Source: Chromobotia macracanthus
Taxonomy: Eukaryota; Chordata; Actinopteri; Cypriniformes; Botiidae
Assembly (NCBI GenBank): GCA_036877525.1
Contig: JAZGTH010000067.1
Location: 5,088,501-5,152,500 of the forward strand
Reading direction: 5' to 3'
Length of the DNA stretch: 64,000 nucleotides
A program made the position numbers and the translations under genes. Of the stretch, positions 13,301-26,200 are shown piece after piece; the first letter of the stretch is position 1, and every line of letters starts with the position of its first letter. A model generated the notes under the pieces. It ran no database searches, was not told the origin of the DNA, and saw nothing but the letters and a program-made list of their open reading frames with translations.

Positions 13301-16001
13301 CATCTACATTAACACCAATTAACATTTACATTGCAAAGAGGAATGATTGTATGTAATTCCATTATTGTATTACTTTAAAAAAATTTCTGAAGGCTGAAAT
13401 TTTCTTTCTTCCTTTCAACAAGTCTGTTCTACAGAGTTTTGGCTCAGTAAGGATGCAGCTAAAGTATTTTAAGATTGATGTTTCTGCCTCAACAGATGTT
13501 GAGAACCCAGATAACAATAGAATGAGTGACAGCATTCAATTCCATGTTCGGCTCTATTGTATTTTCTCCTGAATAAAGAAAGCTTTTCTTCAACAAGGCC
13601 AATGAAGTACGTATGATATTGTGAATCTATTAAACACTCACCATAGGAAACAGCATGGCTACAATAGCAAGACATTTGAATAAAATTATCTCTGACATGC
13701 ACTGAAAGGTTCATTGTGGACTCCACAGCGTCGCTCTGAAAAGTTGCCAAAATCCTATCAAACTGCACTTGTCTGCAGTTCACGTATACAAGCTAACATT
13801 CCAAGACTTTAATCTGAGATACACATGCATACACGCAGCACACTTTAGAGGCTGTTGTAGCTGTCAGTTGTTGTATATTTTTCTCGTCATGTTTTAGGAA
13901 CTGGGCCAGAGAAAAGGTGGAGAAACTACAAATATGGATTTGAACAGTAACCTTATTTAGTTCTGTATAAGGATGGTCCGGCTCATCCAAAAATGGCTAG
14001 TAAACTATTGAGATTGACTACTGAATTTATTGAGCTTTTCTATGAATTAAATAGCTTTAGGGAAGACTAAAATTGCAACTACTTGGAGTTTACTGTAGCT
14101 TACTATCAGCATGATATAGTAGACCATACCAGTAGACTAGACCAGCAGACTACTTGCAGCATGGTGAACCCATGTCTGAAAAGTTTACCCCTTGAAAATG
14201 ACCACTTTTGCATTTATTATTCAAAAGTGGCTTCAACAACACATTTCAAAATAATTGATTCTTGTTTTTTGTGAGGATGATAATAGCTGTAATAAAAAGC
14301 CATAGATCTCTTTTATCACCCTATTGAAGGGCTTAGCATTCATATATTCCTAAGAAATTAATCTGATTGGTATCTGGTGGACATGTCCCTCGCTAAATTA
14401 TACAGGGCTTTGTTAAGACCGACCGGCTAACTAATTGTTCAGACAACCCACTGACTGGTCAATTTTGGCAATGTATAGCTTTGCCAAACATAACGTGACA
14501 TTTTTTTGTTTGTACAAAGCTATTCTTTTCCCTCCGGAATATAGACAGACTCCTACCAGAAGGCTGATGGTTGTCAGGTTATATTAGGTTAGTTAAAAGT
14601 TTTCGTATTTGGGTCCAGTTTTCTTTGTGTTGAGTGACCCATGAAAAAGCTGTGATGCCCTGCCTAAACCTTTCACCCCCAAACTCTGGGAGCACAGGGT
14701 CAAAGGTCGTGCTGAATGTTTGAAAGCAGAATTGATTGCCAAGTTATTCAAAATACCTGTCAGGTGTGCAAATGAGTTTAATCTTAAAAATATAGTAGTT
14801 AATATCATTTTAATATCATTAGGCCTACGTCAACAGACCCCTGTCCACTTAGACACTGCAACATTTAAAAACATCAAACTATATGAACATAATTATTACC
14901 AAACTTACCTCAAAGTATTCTTGAGTATTCTTTCATCTGTCAAAACATCTGCATAGCTCTGCTCGGTATTGGCAGGTTAAAGCCAAAAGGAACCCTCCGT
15001 CATCTTTGATGTCAGTGACAGGCGCACCCGACCCCAGAGCTCCTGCTGACCCTAAATCAACAAACATTTACCCATAATGCATGATCAAGACGGGGCAGAA
15101 CTGAATTCAGATGAGTCTGTGCATGAGTTGTAACCTAATCCCCAACCGTTCAACCCCTGAACTCCAAAGACTCCATCTTAGGCTAAATCAATTCAGCTAA
15201 TTATGAGTTTGCATCTATTTGCCGTGTCTCTCAAGGTATGTTTTACGTAATTTCACTGTAATTACTTACAGACTATTCAGTCGTTTGGTAGAGCAGAATG
15301 GACCGTGAGTAATTCTTGGCAGCTAAAGTACAAACCTGTAGTGTTCGTATCCTAAACCAGCTGTGACCTGTTCTATCAGAGATGGTGCTACAAGGGAAAT
15401 TAAGATGCTGCCTAATCACAGACATACAAATGTTTCCTGTGTATGAAGCCATCACTCAGCGCATATACGTGTGCTACCAGCGTGTTGCGGCAGCACTCAG
15501 GTGAAGAGAGTCTGGGCATAAATCAGGTGTGAGCAGTATAGGTAGTTATTACCCCCTCAGAGGTAACAACTGTTTCTCTCTCCGTCACGCATTCCTTCTG
15601 CCCTCTTACCCCCAGGACACAATCAATATTCTTACCCCGACACTGCTTTAAAGGCTGCTCCACTTTCTCTGTGGTTGTCTCTCTTTTTACCTGTCAACAC
15701 CACGATACACATCTGGAGAAGCGTAATTGCCCGGTAATATTCTGCCAAACATACCTTGTACCGCCTTGATATCTCAATCCTGTATGTTTTTCCATGAAAT
15801 TTATTTTGATATGTCAATCCTGCCAGCTTCTGTGTTTAAACAAACATGCCCATACAGCAATTTGCAAATGCTACAATATAAAGTTACAGCACTAACAATT
15901 ATTACAATGCCTTCTAAAATATTCTGCATTTTAGGTTTAGCAAAGAACCCTTCTTTGCTAAACTCTGAATCAAGAACTGCAAAGAACTGATCAAGTAATA
16001 G
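13301..16001. other. Intergenic, with one strong hairpin
   Basis: No gene is supported. A perfect 12-bp-stem hairpin lies at 15,936-15,962. The remainder is AT-rich and featureless to me. Confidence 0.55.
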
Positions 16002-16284
16002 CCCAGCTGACAAGGAACATTCTGAGAACATTGGCTAATGTTCTGTAAAAGTTCTCTCAAGTTATCAAAAATGCAGTTTAACTAGGTAGAACATTTTTTA
16101 AACATTATACATCATATGTCAAAAACTTTATTCTTAAGTAGTTAGTAGAACATTTTAAAAACATTACAGATTAAAGAAATGTTTTGAATAACATTCCTAA
16201 AACTTTCAAAATTACATTTTTAACATTTGTTACTTAAAGGAAATGTTAGGGAAACATTCTTACAATCTAAAACTGTTAGCTGGG
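16002..16284. mobile_element. MITE-like element, copy 2 (best ends)
   Basis: The ends are CCCAGCTGACA and TGTTAGCTGGG, so the terminal inverted repeat is about 11 bp with one mismatch. The interior has AGAACATTGGCTAATGTTCT, itself a near-palindrome. There is no coding capacity. It is about 283 bp long. Confidence 0.65.
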
Positions 16285-18374
16285 ATACATTTTACTTGGA
16301 TATATATTTTACAAATATTCTGGCTCTATTATCTGAATATATACTTTGGATATAATCTGGATCCGGATATAATAAAGGTGTAAATGGAGTTCAAAACTTT
16401 TCTAACTGAATGAATCTTCAGTGCAGAACAACAGTGATGTGACGGAGAATCATCCACACTTCATTTTTAAACTCTGTCTGGTCACTTTCACATATTGAAT
16501 TCTGTACACTAGATAAATACAATTGTGCTTTTCATTTGACAGGCTTAATTTTCTATGGAAATTTGACAGGGATCTAAATTTGGACACAAAACTAGCATCT
16601 GATCACAACCGCCCTCTTGTTTTCAGTTGGATTCCTGTTTCTTGGTTCGATAGGTGGTGGTGATTCATTCTAAGTAATAAATAAACGATGAAGCTTGAAA
16701 AGCTCTCAAACACATGGTCTGAAATATTCATCAGCTTTGTTAACAGAGAGAGAGGGAATGCTCTTATAAACTCAGCTATAGAACAGGAAACAATAGATAA
16801 GAACCTGACAAACATTCCCTATCCTCATTCCTGTGTTTCCAACGGGAAATCAATTAATTTATTCAAACCAAATGAATTTTGTTTTCAGTGATCAGCAGCA
16901 CATCCATTCCAAATGAAGACCATATAATTATCCACATGAGGGAGAGCTGTAAGCCTCTCTTTTTATCTTTTCTCCAAAGGCTTTCCGGAATACCGCGGTC
17001 TTGCCGTAAGGAATGTGCAAACCCTGTGTTCCGGATGCACTACAGGAGTGAACCGCACAAAAACACTGTACAAAACTACTGATGATACAACCACAGATTC
17101 TCAAAGACGCCGAGCACAGCTGGAGCAAAAGCAACTTAATACAGTTATGATAATGCTGTTAAAAATGTAGTGTTTTTATAAAACTTCTGAATAGCTCTTC
17201 GCTACAGGTCTTATACAGTAGTTCAACAGTTTGTCTATGTCGTTTAGAGGACATGGTCATTGCGTGCTTCATGTTCAATGGGAGTAAACTGGAATTACAC
17301 AAATGTGAAAATGCTATTGTGCTTTAAAATGCTGCCCAGATAGGAAGCTCACCTAATTTTGGAACCAAGCAAATGAGTTTGCGGTTTATTATAAAAAACA
17401 GAACTTCCAAGCCGAACTGCAGTCCAACCCAATTTCATCCGGCTGGCAGAAACATCTTTTAACTTTTATAAACTGCCAGCTTGCTTGCTAGCTAAAATAT
17501 GCAAGATCAGGGCCAAGCAGCTAAACTGCAGCCCAGTTTACCCCTGATCTGTCGTTTCCAATAGACGAGAAGGAATGTCAATTAACAGCCAACCATATGA
17601 TTCACAATCCAACCAATGAGACGTTTCCCTTGAGTCAGCTGACTTGCTCTTTTTCTGCCTTTAAATCATATTGGGATGATCCTAATATTGCATTTAACCA
17701 TGATTAGTAAAGACGCTCATCCAAACGGACAACATCCAGCTGAGACTAATCTATCCAATTTTATTCTCTCTCTCATGCACTTTCTATCAGTCTGCAGCCC
17801 ACACGACCTTTGACCTGCCTCGGCTTGCAGCATAGTATCTCTGGTTAATAGAGGCTTTTGTATGGTTAAAGAGCTCCAGCAATCACCACTACAGGAGGGC
17901 ATTTCTGAGGAGAAAATATGACTTTCTGCTTGTCTTGGCCATAGCAGGAGGTGCAGGGAGAGAAAGCGGTATTACTCAAGACTTTAGCACTGATAAATGA
18001 GTTTTCCCATCAGCCAAGAAACAGTCATTTCCCCTTCACTGCACTCCCCATGTGGCTGTCAGTGGCATCACGGCCGTGCCCCAACTCAAACTGAATAGCC
18101 TCACTGTCGAGCCTGGAGTCAGGACGAATCCTGTCTTTGTTTCTTGATGTATTTAATTTAAGCTTTGTTTATTTAGCCAATTATTAAATTGTTTTTCTTT
18201 TAAAAAATTAAAATAGGATACAAAGAAAATGAGCTTGCGTGTTTGTTTTTGTGTGTGTGCGCAAACGTAACCTATTCACCTTGACTTCCTCAGCAGGGCA
18301 TCACATGCGCTATTGACCAAATGAGAGGAGATGAGAAATACTGATGGGAGGAGAGCTCTGACCTTGAAAACACA
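16285..18374. other. Intergenic, nothing recognised
   Basis: No coding sequence or repeat copy can be supported. Short open frames overlap on both strands, as expected by chance. Confidence 0.5.
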
Positions 18375-18620
18375 CACACACATTCATTGACACAATACAA
18401 TCTCTCACCCCTTACCCTAACATTAACTATCCCAACTAATTGCCTTACCCTAAAACTAATCTTAACCTAATTCTAACTTTAACCCTAAAACAAAGTCTTT
18501 ACCTTCAAACAGCCCAGAAAGTGAGGACCATCCAAAATATTCTGACTTTACTCTCTTTGTTTCACTCCAATGGTGTAACTGGTCACAATGGTTCTCACAA
18601 AGATAGATGTACAAGTACAC
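18375..18620 (+). mobile_element. Interspersed CCCTAA-rich repeat, related copy C
   Basis: It contains repeated CCCTAACATTAACT and TTAACCCTAAAAC words and ends GTGAGGACCATCCAAAAT...GGTTCTCACAAAG. The layout resembles copies A and B in degraded form. Confidence 0.4.
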
Positions 18621-19362
18621 AAACAGCTCCAGGCTGTGAGGTTATCTGAGGTCAGGCAGTGTTGCAAAATATGTGTGAGGAGTTCACACCCTTTCTAATC
18701 TGATCTGAGGCAGGCTGACCTTAAGAGTGACGTCTGCCCAGTGATGTCATTTCTCAGATCAATCATAACAGTGGCACTGCATGCGTCTTGTCCATGGGTC
18801 ACGGGACATGTGATACAACTGGCTACAAAAATGTTTTATACAAAAATGGGGTCCGATTATTTGTTTGCTATAAACTGTATTTCACGATCAATGCAAAAAA
18901 CATAATAACGCATTGTTACTTAACAGAATCTTGGCCAAATTTTCCTTTTTTGATTTTCAAATTGTTAGATATAAAATGGAGTGATTAAAAATGTTTTTTT
19001 TTAAAAGTAACGGTAATCAATCCGTTGTATGTCAATTGCACAATTACATAAATTTAAACAGAGTTTATTTAAACATCATTGTGTTTTTAAATAGCATCAT
19101 ATACCATAAACAAACTACCTACAATATGACACATTGCAAACATACAAAAAATATAAATGCTTGGTTATGACTGCAATCTCAGGAAAGAAAGAGCATTCTA
19201 TGTAAATAATGCTAAAGCATGCACAATCTCATGTACAAGTAACATAAATATTTACATACATTCAACATGAATGCGTTTAATGCTTGGTTAAAATTAAGGC
19301 GCAATGAACTGGTGCCACGTTCTTTTGAAAGATGGGTTAACCTTAACCCAGACATTTCCATG

Positions 19363-19368
19363 TTTATT
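19363..19368 (-). terminator. sema3d: Candidate poly(A) signal of sema3d
   Basis: A canonical AATAAA reads on the minus strand about 455 bases after the stop codon. It is the first such hexamer. A second candidate lies at 19,064-19,069. The choice between them cannot be made from sequence. Confidence 0.45.
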
Positions 19369-19821
19369 CTGAACTAAGCCCCTGTGTTTTAGATTATAGA
19401 TTATATGTTACAAATTGAAGAGGTATATAGCTGTATACTCTTCTTGCTCACTGAAGCTTTAAAAAAAAATCTCTACATTCTGACGTATATCAAAGAGCAG
19501 TGAAGTTCACTGGCGGTCACATGGGCACTTTTGGCCTAAAAATTATTTTGTAAACTTTACACAATCAATGGGTCACTTCTGGGAGACCTCAAAATAAAAA
19601 CACTGTTAGTGTCATTTACATGATATTTCCACTAGAGGGATTCTTGCGTTTTATACACAGATTGGTCAGGCAGAAGTAAATTTCTCTCTGTAAATTTAGC
19701 TTAAGTATTATTTGGTAGAGAAATACTTATGCGGGCAGTATGACCCATCTAACCTCACGACCGAATCCAACACTGCCATGTCTGTTAGTCGGACACAAAT
19801 TATTGTCATAACTGGCGCGCC
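19363..19821 (-). other. sema3d: sema3d probable 3' untranslated region
   Basis: This follows the TAG stop. The first AATAAA on the minus strand downstream is at 19,363-19,368, and another is at 19,064-19,069. The segment is AT-rich without open frames. Its end is inferred only from the hexamer, and a longer UTR is possible. Confidence 0.5.
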
Positions 19822-20211
19822 CTAGTGGTGGCGTCTGTTCCGGCTTTTGCGGAACTCCTGAACGTGTTTCCATTTGCCCTTTTGTTTTTGTTTCTTCTCT
19901 TTGTGCCAGAATGTTTCACAGTACTCGTCTATAGAGTGGGCAGAGCCGCTCAGCACACGCAAATAGTCCTTATAAATTTGTCGAGGGTCGGCCGCCATAA
20001 CCATCACGCCGGGGATTTCTGACAATCCTTGTGAAGCAGTCGAGTGTCCATGAATTTGCCCACGCTCCAGGATGTGAAGAGAAACTTGGACAAGCGTGCG
20101 TGTGAAGCTGTGTTCCTGGGAGGTGCAGAAGTACGAACCTGCGTCGCTACGCTGGAGCCAGCGAATCAGCAAACCCCGCTCTGTCACAAGCACGCGTTCA
20201 TCTGGTTTGAT
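19822..20211 (-). CDS. sema3d: sema3d last coding exon: Ig-like domain end and basic tail
   Basis: After cattgcag this exon encodes residues 650-778 and the TAG stop at 19,824-19,822. IKPDERVLVTERGLLIRW and DAGSYFCTSQEHSF complete the Ig-like domain with Cys678. YKDYLRVLSG and DEYCETFW follow, with Cys747 as the probable dimer cysteine. The tail is strongly basic (KEKKQKQKGKWKHVQE, RKSRNRRHH) and in the family binds neuropilin and heparan sulfate. KGKWKHVQE and RNRRHH point to Sema3D. Human SEMA3D, as I recall it, continues past RNRRHH; this one stops there. Confidence 0.96.
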   Translation of the reverse strand: MKPDERVLVTERGLLIRWLQRSDAGSYFCTSQEHSFTRTLVQVSLHILERGQIHGHSTASQGLSEIPGVMVMAADPRQIYKDYLRVLSGSAHSIDEYCETFWHKEKKQKQKGKWKHVQEFRKSRNRRHH

Positions 20212-23200
20212 CTGCAATGACAGACAATTTTGTGATTTATTCTCCACATTCCCAAATGTTTTTTAACACACACAATGTTACTCACCTAATCACACAACAC
20301 TACAATTAGCGCTCAAGCAAACATCAAATGGAGAATTCATTTGTCACTTGATGGGTTTATCCTCATAAATCATTCAGTCCAAAAGCACCGCAGAGAGCAA
20401 GAGGCCACAGCAAGACCCCCTGAAGGTCAGAGATCAGTCTTTAACCTCTGCGCTCTGCTTCCTCCTGACCTCACATTACGCCATCCAATTGGTCATTAGA
20501 GTCTTATTAGACAAATTAGACAAGCTGACCACATGTTAATGTTAACGAGAGAGAAAGACAGAGACAGAAGAAGGGGGACTACAGAAGTGTAAAGGTGGGG
20601 TGACATACCCTTGGTCTTGAGCAATATAAACACAAGGTATTTGTGAGGCAAAAGGTATTTAATGATCACGCCTGATCTATATCCAAGGTGTCATTCTGGT
20701 AACCTTTGACATAGGAAATATGTCCTCTGCATGTCCAGGCCATATGAAAAGGTCAGTGACAGAACACAGACAAAACAGTTGACCTTACTGGTATCTTACT
20801 GGCTGGCTGCTACACTAGTTCTGAGAGTCAGGGGTGCACCAGTCCACTGGAATGATGCAATGAGCAGTTTTGGCAACAAATGTTTATTCTGCACTGTGTA
20901 TTTCCACTAATTTCTTATTTTTTGTAGAGCTGGTTGCAGACATACAATGCGATGCAATTATCTGAATTAATTTTTTCACTTCACTGTCTATTTTAGTGGT
21001 ATCAACTACACAGTATGTCAGATAAACCTACCGCTACACATCCTGTAAACACAAAAACTGCTGTTGCTCCCTTTAAATCTGTCAATTCTTTTCCCCTCTG
21101 TTTTTGTCTTCTATTTTTCTGCCTATATTTTTTCCCCCCCAATATCAGTTTTTGCCATCTTCCTCCCATTCCTCTCCATCACTTCTTTCTCTCCCTTTCA
21201 TTCTTTTGGTTATCTGTGTTTTTGTGCCTGCTGATTTCTCCTGCTGGTCACGCTGTTGTCGTGGACTAAATCAATACAGCTGTGCAGTTCGGAGAGGAGG
21301 AGAATGAAGCTTCAAAGCATACCTAACCCCTGTAAAACACACATCCACTGAGACGCACCACTGCAGTGACTTATGCTAATCCATCTGCCAGCCAAAGAAT
21401 GCTTACAGGAAATGCAGTAGCCATGACAGCACTAAATAGCTATTTAGAGTAAAATTCTGTAAGTACGTGTGTCAATTGTTCCCCGCAATTGTGTGTCAGA
21501 AATGAAACAAAAGGAAATGGTGAACCTGTGACAGCTAGAGCTAAAACATAAAGGCCAAAGGCACATTAGTGTCAAGATGAAACACGTGTGTGTGTCACGG
21601 AGATGTTATGGTGTGTGGGTGTGTGTTCAGTGTCTCAGTGAATGTGTGTGTCTTTGTATCTCGGCAGTATATCACAGTGTTTAACTCCTGCTGAAGGTTT
21701 AACTAGGGGGCAGAAGGAAACTGGCCACTGATCACAGACGCAGGTTTAAGCACAGCATCAGTCTCAGTGCCGGGTCAAAAGCATTAAAACCACAATAAGG
21801 GGCTTTTTTTTAATTCAAAAATAGAACAAGCGGGTCTGAAACCTTAAGGATCTGTCTGGCCAACAAATGACCAACAATTCTCAAGAAAATTGTATCTGCT
21901 TGTTAAATAAAGCTATGGAACAACAACAGGAAAATGCATTGTTTTATCTGATCTGTAAAAAATAATAAATGCAATATGCATATCAAAACAATCTTAAAAT
22001 TCAAAGTCATGATGAAAATCTGCACAACTTATGTTGACTGTGCATGAGAATCAACAATCAACCTTTAAGTCTGTGATTCATTGTTTTTGGCTATTAAAAG
22101 TCTAAAATAGTATTACAAACTACTAAAAGAATCATTACCAGAAAGGTAATGATGAGGAATTATAATTAATGGTGAGGAATTAGAATCATTAACTGGAATC
22201 GTAATTGGAACCAGAATCATTCATTTCTTTACGATTCTCATCCATGGTCCAGTTTCTGCGTGTTAAGCTATGCGGGATACAAAGTGCCCATTTCTGTTAT
22301 TGCAAACAGATATCTGTTTACTTTGAGAGTGTTCCAGTAAACATTCACATAAACAAAAAACCATGTGTTCTTTCCCATCATTTATTGTTGTCTTTTACGA
22401 GCCGAAGTGTGGGGGGATATTTTAAGATTGCACCACAGGTGTGAGATAATGCAGGTGTTTTGAACAGCTGGGCAGTAGGGAGTCTGCCTTTTTGTTCTGT
22501 GTGAAGGACAGACAGAGTGAAAGAAAAGGAGGAAAAGAAAAGCAGGAAGGGAAACTAAAATAAAACAAAAGCAAAAAATCCTTTAGGAGATGTTGACTTA
22601 AAACGTGGGACTTCGGGATATTTCTGAAAGCAGGAAATTCTCCTTGAATCACACCACCAATCTGACATTTGTGCTGTGATTTGACCTTCTGCCTCACGCC
22701 TGTGTCATGCCCTCTGAACTCATACATAACCCTTGCTGGGATTAACAGTTGTAGAGAAGGATCAATAAAAGGATGTGCTGATCTACCAGTCGAGAGTCAG
22801 GCCTCGGCCCCCCGTCTATTCATCACAGCCGACAAAGAGAAGAGTCCCACACACAAACCAAAGGCACAGGGTCAGAATGACCCCTGTATCTGCACTGTGA
22901 ACTTCTATTGCACACGCACATACAAACGTGTCCCTCCAGAACTACACATGCACACTTTGCACACACTCAGCACAAAACAGTGACCCCAATTAAGAAAACA
23001 CAGTGTCAAACACAAAAGCAGTTTTTGGAGAGCACAGTTCTGGAGAACACATGGTTGGTGAGAATGGGGTACAGTTCACTGCAAAACTAACAGTGAGGAT
23101 GAAATTAAATAAAAGTATAAAACAAAATTGTTCATCTCACTGTTTTGTATCTCTGTGTTTGTGTTCCCCCTAATCTGTTAATTTACGAGCCCCAGGACAT

Positions 23201-26200
23201 TTTCATAATTACCAGCAGAACAGTTTGAGCTCCCTGTGTCAACACGCATTGCTTGGGAATATGATCTTCAGAATTATGCAACATCAACATTCTCTGAGCA
23301 CCAAGGGGGGTTAGAGTTTCTGTAAATCAGTTTCTGGAGATTGTCCAGTGACTAAATCTGTGTGATGCCAAAACCACATTGTTAAGACCAAAAACATATT
23401 ATAATACACCTAGTTTGTACACTACATTTATGGTAAATGACTGTTATGGATCATGGTATATTTTAAAGTATCATGTATATACATGTTTATTTGTTGTTTA
23501 TTTGAGAGAGTGGTGGAGACAGGACCCTTCGATGCACATTTCCTGTTCAGTTCACATGACTTCCATCAACAGGAGTTAAACTATCATTTTTCATTTTATT
23601 TATCACTAAAAATTAATCCATAATCCATGTTGCTATTCATAAAAATACCAGCCAATTGGCAAGGTTTTTTATTCCCTTGCCAAAGCAAACTTTTTTACTC
23701 ATGTAGTGACCAGGGATTGTTAATTCTGCACCCACTTTATGACCATGTTTATGTTCCTTCAATCAGTTGCATTATGGGGAATACCAAGGACATTAAAAAG
23801 TGGATGACTGTCTCACCACAAGGGAGCAAAAGAGTTTGTGACTGAAACATACATGCACACTCAGAGGTAAATCCAGAGGAAAATTCAGAGGTATGTTAGT
23901 GGTACCTCTTGTCGGTGGTCCATTCCTGGCTTCAGTACGAACCAGCGGATTTGGGCCTGCTGGGATTTAGAAACGCACTCAAGAAAAGAGGAATTACTCT
24001 CCACTCCATACAACACCTTCTCCTCAACATTCCTCCCTAACACTGCCGACAGAGAGAGAAGGGGAGAGAAAGTACACAGTCAGTTTGTAAAAGACATAGC
24101 ATATTTTGGAGGTCCATTAGGTGAGCCCCACAGGACAATGCTGCATCTTAGAACAAAACTTTAAGCTTTAAGTGCTTTCCTACTTCATCCACACGCTTTC
24201 TTACCATCCTCAGTGTCCCAACAATTGCTGGATGGGTCTCCATGTTTGATGTCCTGTCTTCTGGCCCTCCTGTAAGCGCACATAAAGAAACAGTGAGGAC
24301 TTTTTAAAAAATTTTTTAATTCAGACGCTTTTTTTTTAAATTCACAACACTTTAAAGAACTGCTGATAAAACTACATATATGAAGTGTACGCTTTCGACA
24401 AACCTACAGTAACTGAAAAGAAAGGTTGTAACTTTTCAGATACATAATTATATAATGTATCTGAATATAATAAATTATTATAATAAATTACAATAATTAT
24501 AAACAAAGTGGCAAAGATAGTGGGATTTCTCGTGTATTTCACTTAATTTCAGACACAGTAGCAATTCACAAATTCAACTGATCTAGTTTTCAAATTCAGC
24601 TTGCTGACACAGCAATCCAGTCCCCAACACTTGCCAGATCATAAGTTTTTTTTGTGAATAGCAAAGTTTTGTGAATGTTCCTTACACAAAGCCAATGTAT
24701 GACTTAAGAAGACTGGGAATATAATGTGTGAGTTGTATGAACCACAGATTTTTTGTAGCCTTTGTGTCCTTTTAAAAGCTTGACAGCTTCAGTGCCAATT
24801 CACTGTAATTGAATGGACAAGAGAGACCATGGACAAGGCAAACATCCTCAGCCCTTTCTGTAGTATGACAAACAAACAATGATGAATGTGGAACTCTCAC
24901 GGCCATCTCACGTCGAAACTTCTAAACAATATTCCTCTCTCTCCCTCTGAGTCCCCCTCTCTCACTCTCTCTCTCTCTGTAGGACTGACCTGGCCTCTTT
25001 GCGTCAGTGGCGGAGTGGAAAGCCGGGGAGGGAAAGGGCAAGAAAACTTCTCTGGCAGCACACATACATCATCTCAACAACAAAGCAACTTTAATCAATT
25101 TGCCTGTCCAGTCCATTCCCACTACGCCCTATGGCACAGGAAAATCAAATATTTATCATTTTCTTCTGTGTGCTGAACTCCAGGAAACAACTCACCCTGG
25201 AGAAGTAGGTCAGAAAGAGGGCATCACATAGCTCTCTTTCTCTTTTAACTTTCTCGCCCCTCAAACACCTTGGAGCATCAAACTGCATGCTGTGCACATC
25301 TCATGGATGTCACAGGACATGTGTGGGTTTGTGCCGTTTGTGTGTGCTGATGTGTTTTTGTGTGATAGGAAATACAAAGACAGAGACTGTTAAACAAAAG
25401 TGCTGGCTATTTAAATCAATGGCATGGCTCTATACATCGACTCTTGTTTGGGATATTGGCTTTATGGTTTTTGTGTGTGTTACCTTTTGGAGGCTGGTAT
25501 GTATCTGGAGCACTGGGTACCGTCCCAAGCGCAGTATGGGTCTCTGGCCAGGCAGCATTCTGCACAGCCCTGCCCATAAATATGACACCTGTGTAGGGCC
25601 ACCTGCACCAAGCCGTCGCTTCCTCCAACAAACAGCTGCTGCTGCACACACACAAACACAAAGTACTAAAGCAGACGCAATGACAAAAAAGTGCTTACTG
25701 GAGCAACCTCTCTAATAGAGTTATCAGTAAATGTCATTCCTTAGTTGTTTCTTCTGTGTTCGTTAGGGTCAACAACCTCTAGAAACAGCATGTATACATA
25801 CAACATGTTTATATATGTGTGTGTGTGTGTGTGGGTGTATAACAAAGCAAAGAAAACATAAACAGTAACGAATCCCATAAAGGGCATTAAAATATACATA
25901 CTTAACATATTTACATATATATTTACATAGATAAAACACTCAAATGTAACATTATCTTAAGCATAGTTCCTTAAAAAGGAACATCATTATTGTAGCATTA
26001 AGCTTTGCCTCATGCTAATAACACCACTTAAGTGTGGTAAATAAGTTGTTGAAAACATTGGTTTCCTGTCTTAAATATCCTCTCCCTTTAAAAGCAAAAA
26101 GGACCATCTGTTCATTCAACACAGAAGGCAAAACTGACAAAAGAATTATCCACTGATATAACCCTGCAGCTCCATCTGAAAATGCAGTAAAAGGAAGAAG

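Noticed and set aside
18400..18495. CCCTAA-like words suggesting an interstitial telomere
   Set aside because: The words are irregular and embedded in a GTCCCCA-type interspersed repeat rather than a tandem TTAGGG array.
25287..25715. 142-codon plus-strand open frame
   Set aside because: It is the antisense shadow of the sema3d PSI exon on the minus strand.
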